A DNA stretch of 64,000 nt from assembly GCA_002914805.1 (NCBI GenBank), contig JXTB01000133.1, forward strand, positions 348,561 through 412,560, written 5' to 3'. This stretch comes from Parasponia andersonii (lineage: Eukaryota > Streptophyta > Magnoliopsida > Rosales > Cannabaceae). This document shows, piece by piece, positions 25,437 to 41,330 of the stretch (positions are counted from its first letter, which is position 1; each line of letters starts with the position of its first letter). Under the pieces are notes generated by a model that was not told the origin of the DNA, searched no databases, and saw nothing but the letters and a program-made list of their open reading frames with translations. A program made the position numbers and the translations under genes.

Positions 25437-26365
25437 GGGTTAATGGTACCATTAGTTTTCGATCTATTATCATTTTAGCATATTGATTCTCATCCTATTT
25501 TTTGTGTCATTTAAGTCCTAAACGTTCTTTTTTTAGTAGCATTGATTCTTTTGGCATATTCTAATCAAGGTTCTGTTAAAATTTATTTGAATGAGAAAAA
25601 TTTTTCACCGTTGATTTCGATTTTTCAATTATTTAATAATTCGGTCTATAATTTTTTTTTGTATTCATATTTCCGATTAATAATATTGCATCTGTTAATC
25701 TTTTAGAAAATTAAAATTCAAAAAAGGTTATAAAACAAACAATTCATTTAAAAACCAAATTAAAAAAATACCAATAAATCTTAGTTTATGTCAAATTATA
25801 ATAACTTAAAGAATAAAAATAATTATCTTACAATTTTTAAAATTAAAAAAATTTCACATATAGTTATACACGCTTTTGTACTAATCAAATTTGGCTGAAA
25901 ATTTACTACATCTATTAAATGTTTATGTAATTATAAATGGTTATTCTAAAAAATTAATTAACTATTTACAACAAATAAGCTTGAAAAATTTTATAATTTT
26001 TCATTAAATTTCATTTCTTTATGTAATTATATTTATCAATCTTTTAAAAAATTAATTTTTTAGTATTTTAATTTTCTAAAAAATTAGCATATGCAATATC
26101 GTTTATCGGGAATATGAATACAAAATGCATATCGTTTATCGGGAATATGAATACAAAAATAATAGAGACCAAATTGTTAAACAATTAAAAAATAAAAATC
26201 AATAATCAAATAATTTTAAACGAAATCTTGAATAAAATATGCCAAAAAAAATTAATATTTAAAAAAAAAATATTTAGGATTCAAATGCTATCAAAAAAAT
26301 AAGCCTCAAAAAATAAGCTTACAACCAATAACCAAAACGACAATAGATTGAAGTGCCATTAACCC
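25437..26365. mobile_element. MULE-like foldback MITE with 10-bp target duplication
   Basis: The 929-bp element begins GGGTTAATGG and ends CCATTAACCC. Both arms match for roughly 300 bp in inverted order; for example, TTGTATTCATATTTCCGAT near 25680 is mirrored by ATCGGGAATATGAATACAA near 26110-26155. The right arm also contains a duplicated segment (26111-26123 and nearby). The same 10 bases, AAAAAGAAAA, flank it at 25427-25436 and 26366-26375. Long inverted arms with a 9-11 bp duplication are typical of Mutator-like elements. No transposase frame, so non-autonomous. Confidence 0.8.
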
Positions 26366-26602
26366 AAAAAGAAAATCATCATCCACCGGTGGCGTCACTG
26401 GTGCCTTTGACAAAAAAGGCCAAAAAAAAAAAAATTAGAATAGTCGCACTCAATGCTGCTGATTGGAAATATTGGCTCGTAACATTATCCTCGCTTTTAT
26501 TTTCTTGCCATCCAAACAACATTTATACATAAAAAAAACGTAGCCCCGTCTCCCTCCTCAAAAAAAAAAAAAAAAGAAAAAAAAGAAGGCTGAAATATCC
26601 GT

Positions 26603-29600
26603 ATGGTGGCGGTATGTTGCCTTGTATGCCACTTGGCCGTGGTCGTGGATATGAATCGGTATCGTTCCGCCGCAGGAGTGTCGTCTTCGTCGTCTCAATC
26701 AGCTTCTCATCTATCTCCTCAGTTCTCGGGGAGCTCCAGAGTGGTCGGGTTCGGGTTCCGATTCGGGTTCGGGCGGAAGGAGCGGTTTCAGAGGCGGCTC
26801 AAGTTGGTGGTCAGTGCGGAGCTTTCTAAGTCGTTCTCTCTCAGTTTCGGATTGGATTCTCAGGTGACCTTACTTCTCATTTTGCTACTAACTCTTGCTA
26901 TTTTTATTTTCAATTTGATCCCTCTAATTTGAATTTGTTTCTCTAGCTCATTTCTACTGTTCGTCAAATTTAATCACAAAGTTAGAAATCACTAGTTTTT
27001 TGTTTTTTTTTTTTTTAATTTTTCATATATATATGTATATATAATTGATTTAGACCGAGTTGTAATTCGATTATTTTATTATTTGTGGTACTTGTACACA
27101 TTCAATAACAGGAATTCTTTCTTAATCACATTGAGATAGTTTTTCATTTTCAGTTTAAGCGTCGATTAATGATTATTTAATAGTCTTCACTTGAGAGTGA
27201 AATTTTGAAAAACCGAATTTTCATATAACACGTAGCTCTAGCTGAGATGTATGTTGCCAGTAAACTGTTCTGGACTAATTAATGGTGTTCGTGGTCGTTT
27301 TCGTCGGTTTGAAAATGCCGAAACCATTAACCAAACCATATATGTGAAATCTTATTTGGTTGTTATAAATATTTTGAAGGAAATTTGATTTGATTGATGG
27401 AGACTGACATTCCTGTTATCTGTAATTGAAGGCCCTCCAGTCTCATGAACCATCACAATTGCGTTGGGTTGGTCCTGTTCCAGGTGATATAGCGGAAATT
27501 GAGGCATACTGTAGAATCTTTAGGTCTGCAGAGTGGCTTCATGCTGCACTAATGGATACCTTGTGCAATCCTTTAACTGGTGAATGCTATGTCTCGTATG
27601 ATTTCCCCTCGGATGAGAAACCCTTTTTGGAGGATAAAATTGTTTCTGTGCTTGGTTGTATGGTGTCCCTCTTGAACAAAGGAAGGGAAGATGTTCTTTC
27701 GGGGAGATCTTCGATAATGAACTCCTTTCGTGCTGTAGATGTTAGTGCAATGGAGGACAAGCTTCCTCCACTTGCTGTTTTCAGGAGCGAGATGAAACGG
27801 TGTTGCGAGAGCTTGCATGTTGCTCTTGAGAACTATTTGATGCCCGGTGATGATAGAAGCTTAGATGTTTGGAGGAAACTTCAGAGACTAAAGAACGTGT
27901 GCTATGATACTGGCTTTTCCCGTGGAGAGGATTATCCCAGTCATATGCTGTTTGCAAATTGGACTCCAATTTATCTATCCACTTCTAGAGAAGACATTGG
28001 ATACAACGATGCTGATATAGCTTTCTGGAGGGGTGGCCAGGTTACCGAAGAAGCTCTGAAGTGGTTAGTTAAGAAAGGATATAAAACCATAGTTGATCTT
28101 AGAGCTGAGAATGTAAAAGACAAATTTTATCAAGTAGCCATAGACAATGCTATTGCATCTGGGGAAATTGAGTTAGTCAAAATTCCGGTTGAAGTGGGGA
28201 CTGCACCTTCAATGGAGCAGGTTGAGAAGTTTGCACTGTTGGTTTCAGATTGCAGCAAAAGGCCCATATATCTCCATAGTAAAGAAGGAATTCAGAGAAC
28301 TTCTGCAATGGTCTCCAGGTGGAGGCAATACATGAGTCGATATGCTTTGCCATTTGACTCGAATCAACCAATTGCTTACAACAATGTATTTTTGCAAGAT
28401 CAGAATGGAAAAGTAGAAGAGCAGAAGTCTTCCATTTCTGAAAAGCCCCTCCTGGAAGATGAAATTGAGTCACTTGAAGAAACTTCAGATACAGTTAACA
28501 GTTTGAGTAGCTTAACCCATGCAGATGTTTTCTCAGACAGGGCCAAAATGAACGGAAGCTCAAATGGGGTTCACAGAGACCTTATTTCCATTCAGGAAAT
28601 GGAACAGGTAGATACTTATACTGGTGAAGAAGGATTTTTGGCTAACTTGTACCCTGATATTGACCCGTTAAGTGCTCAGATTCCTCCTTGCAATTTTTTC
28701 TCCAAAAAAGAAATGTCCCTGTTTTTTAGGAGTAAAAGGATCTCACCTCCTACTTATTTTAATTACCAGTTGAAAAGGTTGGAGAAGTCACCTGTTTCAA
28801 AAGATATGTATATTGGGAAAGTACATCCAGGGGATACTCTTGGTAAGTATCAAGTTCCTGGACTTTTAAAAACAGGAAGTTCTAATGGATCATGTAATCA
28901 AAAAAGTCTTTCTCCAAAGCCCCAAAAGCCGGCTTCTGGCAATGGGAAATATATGACTGGTGACAGTTTTGTTTCTGTTGGCTCAACTGTGAATGTACTT
29001 GGTGACAGCAATGGGAACTCTGTCATGGAAACTAATTTATCTGCTACTGTAAGTAATAACTATAGTGAGCATGCCAAGTCGCAGTCAGTAAATGGAAACC
29101 AGAATGGTGGAACCACTTTAGCTTCCAGTGATGATGAGTTGGGTCCTGTTGAAGGAAATATGTGCGCTTCTACAACCGGTGTTGTAAGGGTGCAGTCAAG
29201 AAAGAAAGCAGAAATGTTCTTGGTTCGTACAGATGGATTCTCTTGTGCCAGAGAAAAGGTGACAGAGGCATCCTTAGCCTTCACGCATCCAAGCACCCAA
29301 CAACAGATGCTTATGTGGAAATCCACGCCAAAGACTGTATTATTATTGAAGAAGCTGGGGCAAGAACTCATGGAAGAAGCTAAAGAGGTATCATCTGAAA
29401 ACATGCTACTCTTCTTATGCTAAGAAATAAAGTGATTAAATTATTTGAAAATAGAAACCTGGTAATAATCATGTTTCTAAACCCTTGATGATGCTAGAAC
29501 CAAAGCACTTTACATGTATATATGTTTCTGGATCCCCTGCTTGCCTCGAATACCTAAGCACTTTAAATGTATATGTAGGACCATATGCTGGTCCTGGTAT

Positions 29601-31837
29601 GAAGACGATCAACTCAAGTACGTACCCAGTTTTGAATATTGCAAACTTGACGAGATGAGGTTGTTGAATTGGATCATTGCGCCTACGAATTTCTGGATCA
29701 TTAATTCATTAATTAACCAGCATAGTACAATTTGAAAACTTTGTATTTTATGTTGATGCATCTCTTTAAAATTGTTTTAAGACCTGTTCTTGTGCTAAGT
29801 TCTTCAAGATTGGGATGCACAACTTCATTTATCGCATTTAGTTGATTTTCTTTTAAAATGATCCCATCTTTTTAACTGCGTCCAGAGAAGGGGTATCTTA
29901 TGATGTTCAAGAGGATATTTTATTATCACTTGAGGCTAGCTCAGGTGGTTGGGTGGGTAATTGTGTGTGTGAGTGTCCCGGGGATCAAGTCTCTTGGGGT
30001 TGGCGGGATATTTTATTATCTTATTCTGCTGGTATACTGGGTGTTATTTGTGTGATAAACATATCAGCAGTGTTTTGATCCCATCTAGTTTATAATTTGC
30101 GAGTTTTATTTTTCACTCTACATTGTGTAGATCGCATCTTACTTGTATTACAAAGAGAACATGAATGTTCTGGTAGAACCTGATGTGCACGACATATTTG
30201 CAAGAATCCCTGGGTTTGGATTTGTTCAGACCTTTTATAGCCAAGATACCAGGTAATAACTTGTTGCCTAAATTGTAACAATAATGAATACTTGTTTGTT
30301 ACTGTACCTTAATGTCAATTTCCTTACCTTGCTGGATGCTTGTAATTCAGTGATCTGCACGAGCGGGTCGATTTTGTGGCATGCTTGGGAGGAGATGGGG
30401 TTATACTCCATGCGTCAAATCTATTTAGAGGTGCTGTTCCTCCAGTTGTATCTTTCAATCTTGGATCTCTTGGATTTCTGACTTCTCATACTGTAAGATT
30501 CTTTACATTTTGTTTTCTCTGGTGACCAACTTATGTTCCGGGAAGTGGCATTTTTCTGAATACTCTTATTTGGCTTCTCACGCAGTTTGAAGACTATAGG
30601 CAGGATTTAAGACAGGTAATCCATGGAAATAACACACGAGATGGTGTCTATATAACTCTCAGAATGCGACTCCGGTGTGAAATTTTCCGAAATGGTAAAG
30701 CAGTGCCTGGGAAAGTATTTGATGTCTTAAATGAGGTTGTTGTCGATCGGGGTTCTAATCCATACCTTTCTAAGATTGAATGTTATGAACATGAACGGCT
30801 CATAACCAAGGTAGGTTAGTGAATAGTTTGCTTTAGAATAACTGTTTCATCTTCATCAGTTACATCCTCAACTTTACTTGACATTATGCTATGACAAAGG
30901 ATTTAAGATTGTTTTATAGTCTATGCTTGCAGCTATTAGTTAAGCTAGATCCCAAATGAGCAAGGACTTGATGTGGCAAAAAGAAAATCTCTTGCATGAA
31001 ATTTCCATGCTTTGTAACTGATGAATACCATGTTTTAGGTGCAAGGTGATGGGGTTATAGTAGCTACACCGACTGGTAGTACTGCATACTCCACTGCTGC
31101 CGGAGGTTCTATGGTAAGCTTTGGCATATAAGTTTTAATCGGTGTATTAATGATTTCTGCATAAACATAGGTATTGAAATTTAATAATTTACTTTAGACG
31201 AGACTTTAACATAGCAAATTATTTCTAATTTGGAAAAGCTGTCAAAATTTTCTGCACGAAATATCCGAGTACTACTTTATGATTTTTTTCACTGCTTGTT
31301 TATGTATCCATTTTATTGTTGGATTTTGCATCTGACAATGGATAAATCTAAATGTAGGTGCATCCGAATGTACCTTGCATGTTGTTCACGCCAATCTGCC
31401 CTCATTCTCTCTCATTTAGACCAGTTATACTTCCAGATTCTGCAAGGCTCCTTCTAAAGGTGAAAATTTTATTTATCTAGCACCAAAGATGGTTAGTTCT
31501 GGATATGTTCTGTTTGGTAGTTGTCTTGTTGACACAGCTCTACTTGGCTAGATCATCCACCTGTCCTTTCCCAAAAAAAGAAGGAAAAAAAAAGAATCAA
31601 CAGATAAGATAACAAACTGTCGTGTTTGGACAGATTCCAGACGACGCTAGAAGCAATGCATGGGTTTCTTTTGACGGGAAGAGAAGACAACAGCTTTCAA
31701 GAGGAGACTCTGTCCGAATATATATGAGCCGGCACCCACTTCCGACTGTTAACAAGTCTGACCAAACTGGTGATTGGTTTCATAGCTTGATTCGTTGCTT
31801 AAACTGGAACGAAAGGCTAGATCAAAAGGCTCTTTGA
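26603..31837 (+). CDS. NADK2: NAD kinase 2, chloroplastic, complete, 8 exons
   Basis: Exons: 26603-26863, 27432-29387, 30131-30252, 30351-30492, 30586-30810, 31039-31113, 31358-31459, 31634-31837. Joined, they encode 1028 residues (Arabidopsis is near 985, from memory). The Met at 26603 fits. The first 60 residues are Ser-, Arg- and Gly-rich, as in a chloroplast transit peptide. A large plant-specific N-terminal region follows, with [20 protein letters not shown] near residue 100 and a phosphatase-like fold (HSKEGIQRT at 369-377). The catalytic kinase domain is about 740-1028: GGDG at 793-796, then [17 protein letters not shown], and [15 protein letters not shown] near 911-925. It uses ATP to phosphorylate NAD to NADP in the stroma, feeding photosynthetic electron transport; the plant enzyme is reported to bind calmodulin. 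The 1956-nt second exon is unusually long. Confidence 0.95.
29930..30015 (+). repeat. Possible tRNA-derived SINE in NADK2 intron 2
   Basis: GGCTAGCTCAGGTGGTTGG resembles a pol III A box, and GGGATCAAGTCTC about 40 bases on resembles a decayed B box. It ends in a GGGATATTTTATTATC stretch. No target duplication confirmed. Confidence 0.35.
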
Positions 31838-32989
31838 GATATCTGAAGGTGAATTACTGTCTCCACCCTTGGCTTAAGATTCATGTAAATTACTGTACAT
31901 ATTGTAAATTGCGACTACAGTAAATCAAACTAAAAAGAGTAAAATATAGTTTAGTCCATCTACAAAAGGATGCTATCACACATTATTTTCTTTTCTTAAT
32001 AGCAAATGTAATTGTATACCATCATTATACAGCAATACAAATTGTTCTTCTAAAAATCTCAAGTCATTCAGTTTTGCTCGACTTTTATTGTTGATTTTGT
32101 TTTGTTTCTGTTGCTAGTTTTCTGATATATCTTTTGATTTTGAGAGGAGTTTAAGAGAAAGGGTGTTCCTTAATCAGAATCCAAGGTTTCAAATAGCCTG
32201 AATAACACGTCATGCATAACTCAAGTACAGGCACAAACATTTCATTGATCACGATCACTATTTTGGATGAGCTTTCTCTCTCTCTCTCTCTCTCCCTCTT
32301 TCTCTCTATCATTATAGACAGTCTTTTTTATTTTTTATTTTTTGCTAAATTAGTGAACTCTTATTGTTATAATAAAAAGTCCACGCAACCAATCGAGTCC
32401 ATTCGTTTAACTTACAGCGACTTATTATTATTGGATATGGTTTCAAGATACCGGACAAAAGAGATATCCTCGAGGCTTATCCTTAATGTATAATATTATA
32501 CTGATATTTTTTCAAAAAAAAAAAATATTATACCGATATAACAAGTTTACAACGCAAAATGCAGAAAAACATATCTAACTACAATCCCATTATTACAATT
32601 TACAAAACCAAATAGGAGAAGACAACGGACAAGATTTCATCATAACACAATCTATATATGATACTGTTGTACAAAGCAAATCTGAGCTGGGAGCATATTT
32701 AAGCATCCCATCTTTACTTGATGGAGATAGCAAGATACAGAACAGGAATCTAAAACAGATAGATTTAAAACCCACTCAAGCTTTCAATTTCTCCTCTACA
32801 AACACAATTAAGAGAAAGAGAAGCTGGTGTGTTGTCCTTTTCTTTTCCTTGAGGAAAGAAAAAGAAATAATAACACTAAACCCAGAACCCCACCCCTCCC
32901 AAAAGAGGAAAAAAAAATAATAAAGAAAAAGCATCATACTCGAAATATGAAATTTAATAATTTTAACACCGATCCTTTCTTTCCCCTTA
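31838..32989. other. Convergent 3' flanks of NADK2 and ACC oxidase
   Basis: About 1150 bp between two genes facing each other. It contains a CT repeat at about 32275-32294 and A-rich stretches. No gene. Both 3' UTRs must lie here. Confidence 0.5.
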
Positions 32990-34538
<1,549 letters not shown>

Positions 34539-34695
34539 TGTTGAGCTGATGAAACACAAACAAACAAGTACTCTAAAGGTAGATATTTGTTTGAGAGAGA
34601 GAGGAAGAGAGAGATGAGGCGTTTGCAGTAGTAGAATAGAGATGTACTGCTTAGTTGATGATCAGTGTGTGATTTAGGTAAGAATATGGTGAAGC

Positions 34696-34703
34696 TATTT
34701 ATA
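34696..34703 (-). promoter_or_regulatory. TATA box of the ACC oxidase gene
   Basis: The minus strand reads TATAAATA, 158 bp before the ATG. A CT/GA-rich 5' leader (about 34594-34617) lies between, as is common in plant leaders. Confidence 0.65.
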
Positions 34704-37295
34704 GCAAAGTTTCCCACCAAATTGGATGTCAACCCTTTAATTTTTTTAAGTGCCCTTTACTTTGTTTTCTTTCCTTTTCTAAGAAGTAGCCGTTAGGGTA
34801 AGGTGTTGGACGGTGACACATTACAATTTTAAATTCTATATGAGGTCAATGCTTTTTGAGGTGTACTACTATTGGTAACCCACAACAAAAGCATTCTCTT
34901 TCAGGTGACGCACCTCATTTTTCCATTTCTTAACTTATTCTTGTATATTAATTACATAAATGTATTATATAAACCCATTTATAAATATTAGTTGCCATTT
35001 AATTGGCTTCTTATGTTAACCAATATTTCCAATCATATAGGTCCACCTCCCCCTTAATGGGTAATAGTTATAACTGATTTAATATAAATATACATACACA
35101 AAAAAATACACTTTTTTTTAATATTTAAATAGAGGTATTATTTACATCAGATGAATTCAGAGGCATTTTGCAACATGGTGTGGGCAGCGATAAAAAGGAA
35201 TATTATTGTTGAAACAAATGGCTCAAATTCATTCACTATTGGATGCCACATTATTTGATTCCAATTAATGCATCCTAATAAGTGTCCTTCATGTGCAATA
35301 TATTCCCTCATTTTTCTTGCCCATGTTTTTTTTTTTTTAAAACATCTTGATCTTATAAACTAAGCTTATTTTTACTTGTAATTTAAGCCTCTGCCGACTA
35401 CGATTCATCGTGTTTGACTAACCGCAATGCCTTGTACTCCCTTCCTTTGACTTTTTACAGATCGATCGACATGCTTTTAGATGACAAGTGGTTAAATGTA
35501 TTAAACTAACAACACTGATTTTTAGGCATATTTTGAGGATTAAGGAAGGCAAAGGTTATGACTTTCATTAAACAAAGATATCACGATCATCTTGGTTAAT
35601 TCATTAACGTTAACTCCTTTTATTGAAATAAATATATAAAGAAACAAGTAAAAGAAAATGAAAAAAAAAAAAATAGTAACATAAGATATACGTACAATTC
35701 AAAACCATATATATTTGATGACCTAAGTGAGGTCGTAAAAAGCAGCTCGAGTTCTTTGTCGAGTTGTCTTAAATTCGAATTGTCTCATTGCATTAGTTAA
35801 GTTACATTAGAATGTCAATTTTCATCTTATTATCAATGAACACTGCTTTTCTTCTTTGACGATGAAGATTTAACAAAAATAAATAAACGAAACGACTTAA
35901 TTCGTTCACTAAATTAGAATGGTATAAAACAGTTCAAAGAAAATTAGAATGGTATAACATATATAACATTTTTTTCATTGGGGAAATGATCTGTAATTTA
36001 ACAATCTCAGATGTACATGTTACGTTAGCCATATCCTTAGGCTTCCGATTTTGATTCCAATTGTCCGAATGTCAGGGTACACCTCAGAGAAAACAGATGG
36101 AAATGGCCGTGTGATGAAGAACCCATAACTTATTTTCATTGCTGTACTTTGTAGTACTTCAAAACCATTGTCGAGACTTGCATGGACCTATCGGATATAT
36201 ATGGAAATACTATTGCATTATTATTATTAGCACGGTCTAACAGATTCTATTCATTATATATATCAATTAGTACTCACTGTTGTACCTTGTGCCACGTTGA
36301 AGTGCTTTGATTAGATAGCTCTTATAATTAAGAAAAGTAGAGCTGGAACTGAACTTTAGTTTAAGTAGTAGTACTCATCATCATGATCATCAGTTCAATC
36401 ATTCATATAGATCACCATTTAATTTAATAATATAATGACGTTTGATTGGTTGACAAGGTTTAATTAAACAGCTTGCGTTCGCAAGTGTAGTTGTGTTTTG
36501 TACATATATTATGTAATTTACATAATTGTTAATTTAAACTTCATCTAGAAGTTTGACAGGGGCATCAAACACCTGTTAGTTAGGTTTTAATTTTGAGATA
36601 ATTAAATAATAATCATTAAGTACACTTGTAAGTGAACAATAATAATAAACCAAAGGTAGAGCTAACACAATACACAATGGTTCATTAAATGCAGCGTGGT
36701 CCAGAGTGTGAGTTAATGGAAACTCTTGATATGTGTATTCTTAATTTAGAGGGAAGTTGGTCAATAATACAGGGCTCCTCAATCTTAACATAAAAATTCA
36801 TAATTTATTGTGAACTTTGTTGAATAGAACATGGGTTCGGACGGTCAAAGGTAAACTCAATTTAAAATAGGGGTTTATAGAAATATGATCAAATTTTGGG
36901 TCCAATTTAAGTAAATATCTATTTGTCAAATGTTATAATAAAATGTTCGGTATATATATATTTATATATCAAGTGTAAAATTTTATATACTAAGTACAAA
37001 AAATTATATACTCAATACATTTCAATACAGTAATTAAAATTGGTAGATAAATATATCTACCAAGTATAAAAATGTACATACTTATACATTTAGCTATAAA
37101 ATTTAAAAAATAGACATCTATTTAATCAAATTTAAAATATTAGCCTTCCATTTAAATTTTTCTTCAAAATATTTTAGAAACTTAATTAACTATATATAGT
37201 TTGATTACCATAAATTTCATTACTTGATCAGACCTTTACGTGCCATATGTGGTGTATCGCTTGAAACATATTACGGTTACTTTCGAGATACGAAC

Positions 37296-37351
<56 letters not shown>

Positions 37352-40300
37352 CATACAGCGAGCGACGGAGCCGCAATAGGACCAATGGTGCTCAAACCCC
37401 CCTCAATTTTATTTTTTTCAGAAAAATACCTAAATATTTTATATGTTTAGAATTTTAGTCTTAAATTGTATATAAAAATTTTCTCTCAAAATAGTCAAAA
37501 TATAGCATAGGTCTCCAAATAAAACAATTGTATTTTTAGCCCCCACCAAACTAAAATTCTGGTCCTGTCATTATATATATATATAACGTGTATTAATTAG
37601 TATGTACTTAGTAATTAATTTATAAGGTTGAGATCTAAACGTGTCTTGATGACTTACATTAAGAGATTGGCGTTCTTATATCTTTAAAATATGGTCGCTT
37701 AACAAAGTATTAGGCGTCTTTATCAACAGTATTAGTACACATGCCAAATGCAGCTTAATCCAATGCTAATTTTCATGTTTCAGCCGTTACATTAATGTTT
37801 TATTTTAATGTGTGTTTACCAAGACGTGCGTGCCAAAATATTCTTTATTATATCTTTATAATTAAGTTTAAGGCGATAGCAATATTGAATAATTAGCTAG
37901 ATGAAGGCTTGTTAATAAATTAGTAGACAAGCTTTTCCCTTAAAGGGGGAAAACAAACAGGGAACAAATTAAGTAGCTTCAATGTATTAGACTTCAGCTC
38001 ACCCATTTTTCGAATTTGATATTTTTTCTGTCTCTGTCTTTGTCTTTGTTTTTCTCCCTTTTTTTTTAACCGAGCTAATTAGGGCTTAGCCGCTAGGTGC
38101 AGATGCAAATTATTTTAGGTCCAGATGCAGTGTGATATATGATTAGGGTCATGCATGGTTCTCCCATATATCGAGCCGCAGGACAAACCTAATCTTATTT
38201 TAACAATTTGAGAATATATGCTCCTAGCCAGACATCAATAGCGTTAAACACCTACAAGTTTTGCAAATATTCTTCTTAATTATGGCTTTTGATGACTTGT
38301 AGTTAAACGGTTTTTTTTTTTTTTTCTCCTCCACGTAAACAAGGAAATTTGCGCTCTAAGATATTTTATATAACTAAAATTAACTTAATGGCTATCCTCT
38401 ACCATGCACCCTATAATTTCCCTAAAAATATTGCCACTGAAATGGATTTTTTATGGCTTTTCTTTTACTATAAGAAGTAAACTCACCCGATGCACGTCCA
38501 GTGCTATAAAATTGATGTCCATATCTATATCTATATATATAGTTCTATATTGACACTTAAAACAGAAGCTTATAAAAAGTCAAAACTTTTATAGGCTTAA
38601 GTTTTTGAAGTTTATTACGATAACCTTACAAATTTAATGTAACTAGTAGGCATGACTAATTAGTACTGCACGTAGTGAAAGATATAAATAATAAAGGTAT
38701 CATATCCTCTAGCAGATGCATTTGTTGCTTTTAGAGTGTTATGTAAAGAGTGATTATAAATCTCATTATTATATTTACCATTGATGTGACAATTAGATTT
38801 GCTCATCTAAGAAACGACGTTGCTCAAAATAGTTAACTAGCGTATAGTGCATTTTAAATAATAACAGCACTGATAATAGCTTGGCAAGCTACGTGATGAG
38901 ATTTATAGGTCATACCCTAAACTCCAAAGGCCGGGAGACATATATGTATGTTTCTATTGTTTGGTGAGTACGTATTCAACTTTTTTTCTTTATTTTTCCC
39001 TTGCGCATATATAAACTAAAGGAGTGCTAGCGACACTTTATTTATTTATTTGTCACGTGAACTTTATTAAAAATTAAAATATTTCATATTTTAATCTTAT
39101 TATGTATAAATTTTTGTTGAAGTCATTTACGTGAGAAATAATGAATCTCGCAGGGTTAAAAAGAGTTGCTCAAATCGTAATTGCTTTCCATACATGAGAG
39201 AGAGCTCTCTCCTTTCCCTATGGCCAAGTGTTCAATTTCTCAGTAAATAATGAGATGCCCAATATTATTATTGTATAATATATAGGGCATGCAGGCAATA
39301 TTAAAGGACTCTTAATACATTCCCCCGAGACCTTGTCCACGAGGAATAGCTAAGAGGTGCCTTGGGAGAAGCAAAATATAGGACTGTTCATGTATGGTGA
39401 TTTAAATTTGCTTGATTCCCTTCCTTATATCTCAAGAAGTCGCTCCTTCTCTCTCTTTCTCCTTCTCTCTCTCACACATGGTGCTGAGTAATGGTGTCTC
39501 TCACAAGGCATCCAAACGGATGACAAAAACAAGTCTAGGTTGCCTGTACATAGATTTGGTTTTTGGTCCTTGTCTTTCATTATCTCATCACCCTCATCAT
39601 AAATATTAATAAATTGATTTTCAACCAAAAGCAATTAATACTAAATTAGTTATATATATATATATATTTAGACAATAAAAAATATATAATTTATGATATA
39701 ATTATAGTTAGCTCACAGGGTCATTGTTCTCTATATTTTTGTATGGAATGCATATGGTCGGCAGTCACTCGTTTTCCAGATATGTAAACTGCTTACCATG
39801 AACTAATAATTAATTTATGTTAAATGCAAATTTCAAGCAATCAATAAGAAAAGGTATATTCTTGCTTTGAAATGATAAAACAATATTGGTATTTAACAAA
39901 TTTAGTTCACAATATGTAACGTTGCCCAACCTGTGTCAGCCCAATGCGATTATTTAATCCAAAGCAGTAGTACTTTGATTTGTTCATTTCAACTTTTTTA
40001 TTAAAAATTAAATCAAGCACACCCGCCATTTGTAATAACTAACTACTTAACCGTATTAGCTAGGGTTTCGTAACCGTTCCGCAACTGTATTAATTAGGGT
40101 TTTTTCTTTCCTTAATTTCCTTTAACATTTGTCGATAACAAGCCATGCAAAGTTTATTTTTTTATAATTTTACTAATGTTACGTAATATTTTGCAAAACT
40201 GAAGTATTTTTTATACTGTAAACATTTTTTTCATAATATTTTTCTTTTTCAATTAAGATGATTAACTTCAATATTGTTATGGGTAAAACTATAGGAACGG

Positions 40301-41330
40301 AGGTATATACATGGTAGGCAATTTTAGAAAACGTTTTGAATTCTAGCTTGAAACAAATTTCATTATGTACCGATCGATGGCCATATATACACCACATACT
40401 GCAAAGTCCACCCAATATCTGATTTAATTTGGGAAAAAATAATAATAATCTCACTTTCATATCGTGATACATTCATGTAAGCAAGAAGTTGACATCTAAT
40501 TCCTTATAAACAATTAATATTGAATGGATCATTTACATCATATAAATAAAATATACACACATACATATAAATGTAGATCAGCACTTTTATTTTATTATTT
40601 TTATTTTTTTGGGTTGTTGATTGAGTATGAACGTAAGTCTTTCCGAGAGAAGAACCATGTTTGTTTTGACAATCATATTGAATGGGAGTCTTCTCGCGCG
40701 TCATTATGATCATGATATTATATTATCCTTTTGCATGCTATGCCTATATAAATATATATATATATATATAGTAAAATATATAATAGACATATTGATAAAA
40801 CACAAATAATAAAGTCAACCGAAATTGAATATTAGATAATCAGGCTTAAGTTTCTCAAGCAGCCTATTTTCCTAACATAATTAATATACAAAAAAGAAAA
40901 AGGCATGCAAAGCAAATTCTTTGTCGCCAATATCATATAAAATATATATAGCATCTATCGTTAAGCAACAACTTTCCTTAATGATGTAACTGTGAAATTT
41001 TTGTCGATTTATTTTGGGAAGTAAATGCTCAACTTACTTGCTAATTTGGGAAGTAATCGTTGGGATCGTTCACTATAGTTAACTGTAGCTAAATATTTTC
41101 TCTTGATCTACTTCAAATATATATTTATAATCTATATAACTTCCACAGTGATAAAGCACTAATTCTGGATCACTATTTATAGCATCTTTTGATATGAATG
41201 ATTTTTAGTGATACTCTTTATTTATTCTTGCTTTCTTTATAGCATTTTGTTATTTTCAATGTCATTATCATCACTATAATTGAATAATATTATAGGCATT
41301 ATAATAAATCCATGATGAATCACGATACAT
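34704..41330. other. Long AT-rich intergenic region, no recognised gene
   Basis: About 6.6 kb upstream of the ACC oxidase gene. I see no coding pattern. TA-rich runs occur near 37295-37350, 37574-37583, 39650-39666 and 40748-40770. Positions 36866-37140 hold one copy of a dispersed repeat also seen near 46.8-47.6 kb. A possible SINE-like fragment (AAATTCGAATTG core) is near 35775. The start of this region presumably carries ethylene-gene regulatory sites, but none can be assigned by eye. Confidence 0.4.
36866..37140. repeat. Dispersed repeat, copy 1
   Basis: GGGGTTTATAGAAATATGAT, then AATTTTGGGTCCAATTT and AGTAAATATCTATTTGTCAA resemble 46790-46860. The later part, CATTTAGCTATAAAATTT, resembles 47588-47610. 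Probable MITE or unclassified repeat; the ends are not defined. Confidence 0.45.

Noticed and set aside
27573..29404. Several minus-strand open frames of 60-114 codons
   Set aside because: Antisense shadows of the long NADK2 exon, with no family similarity.
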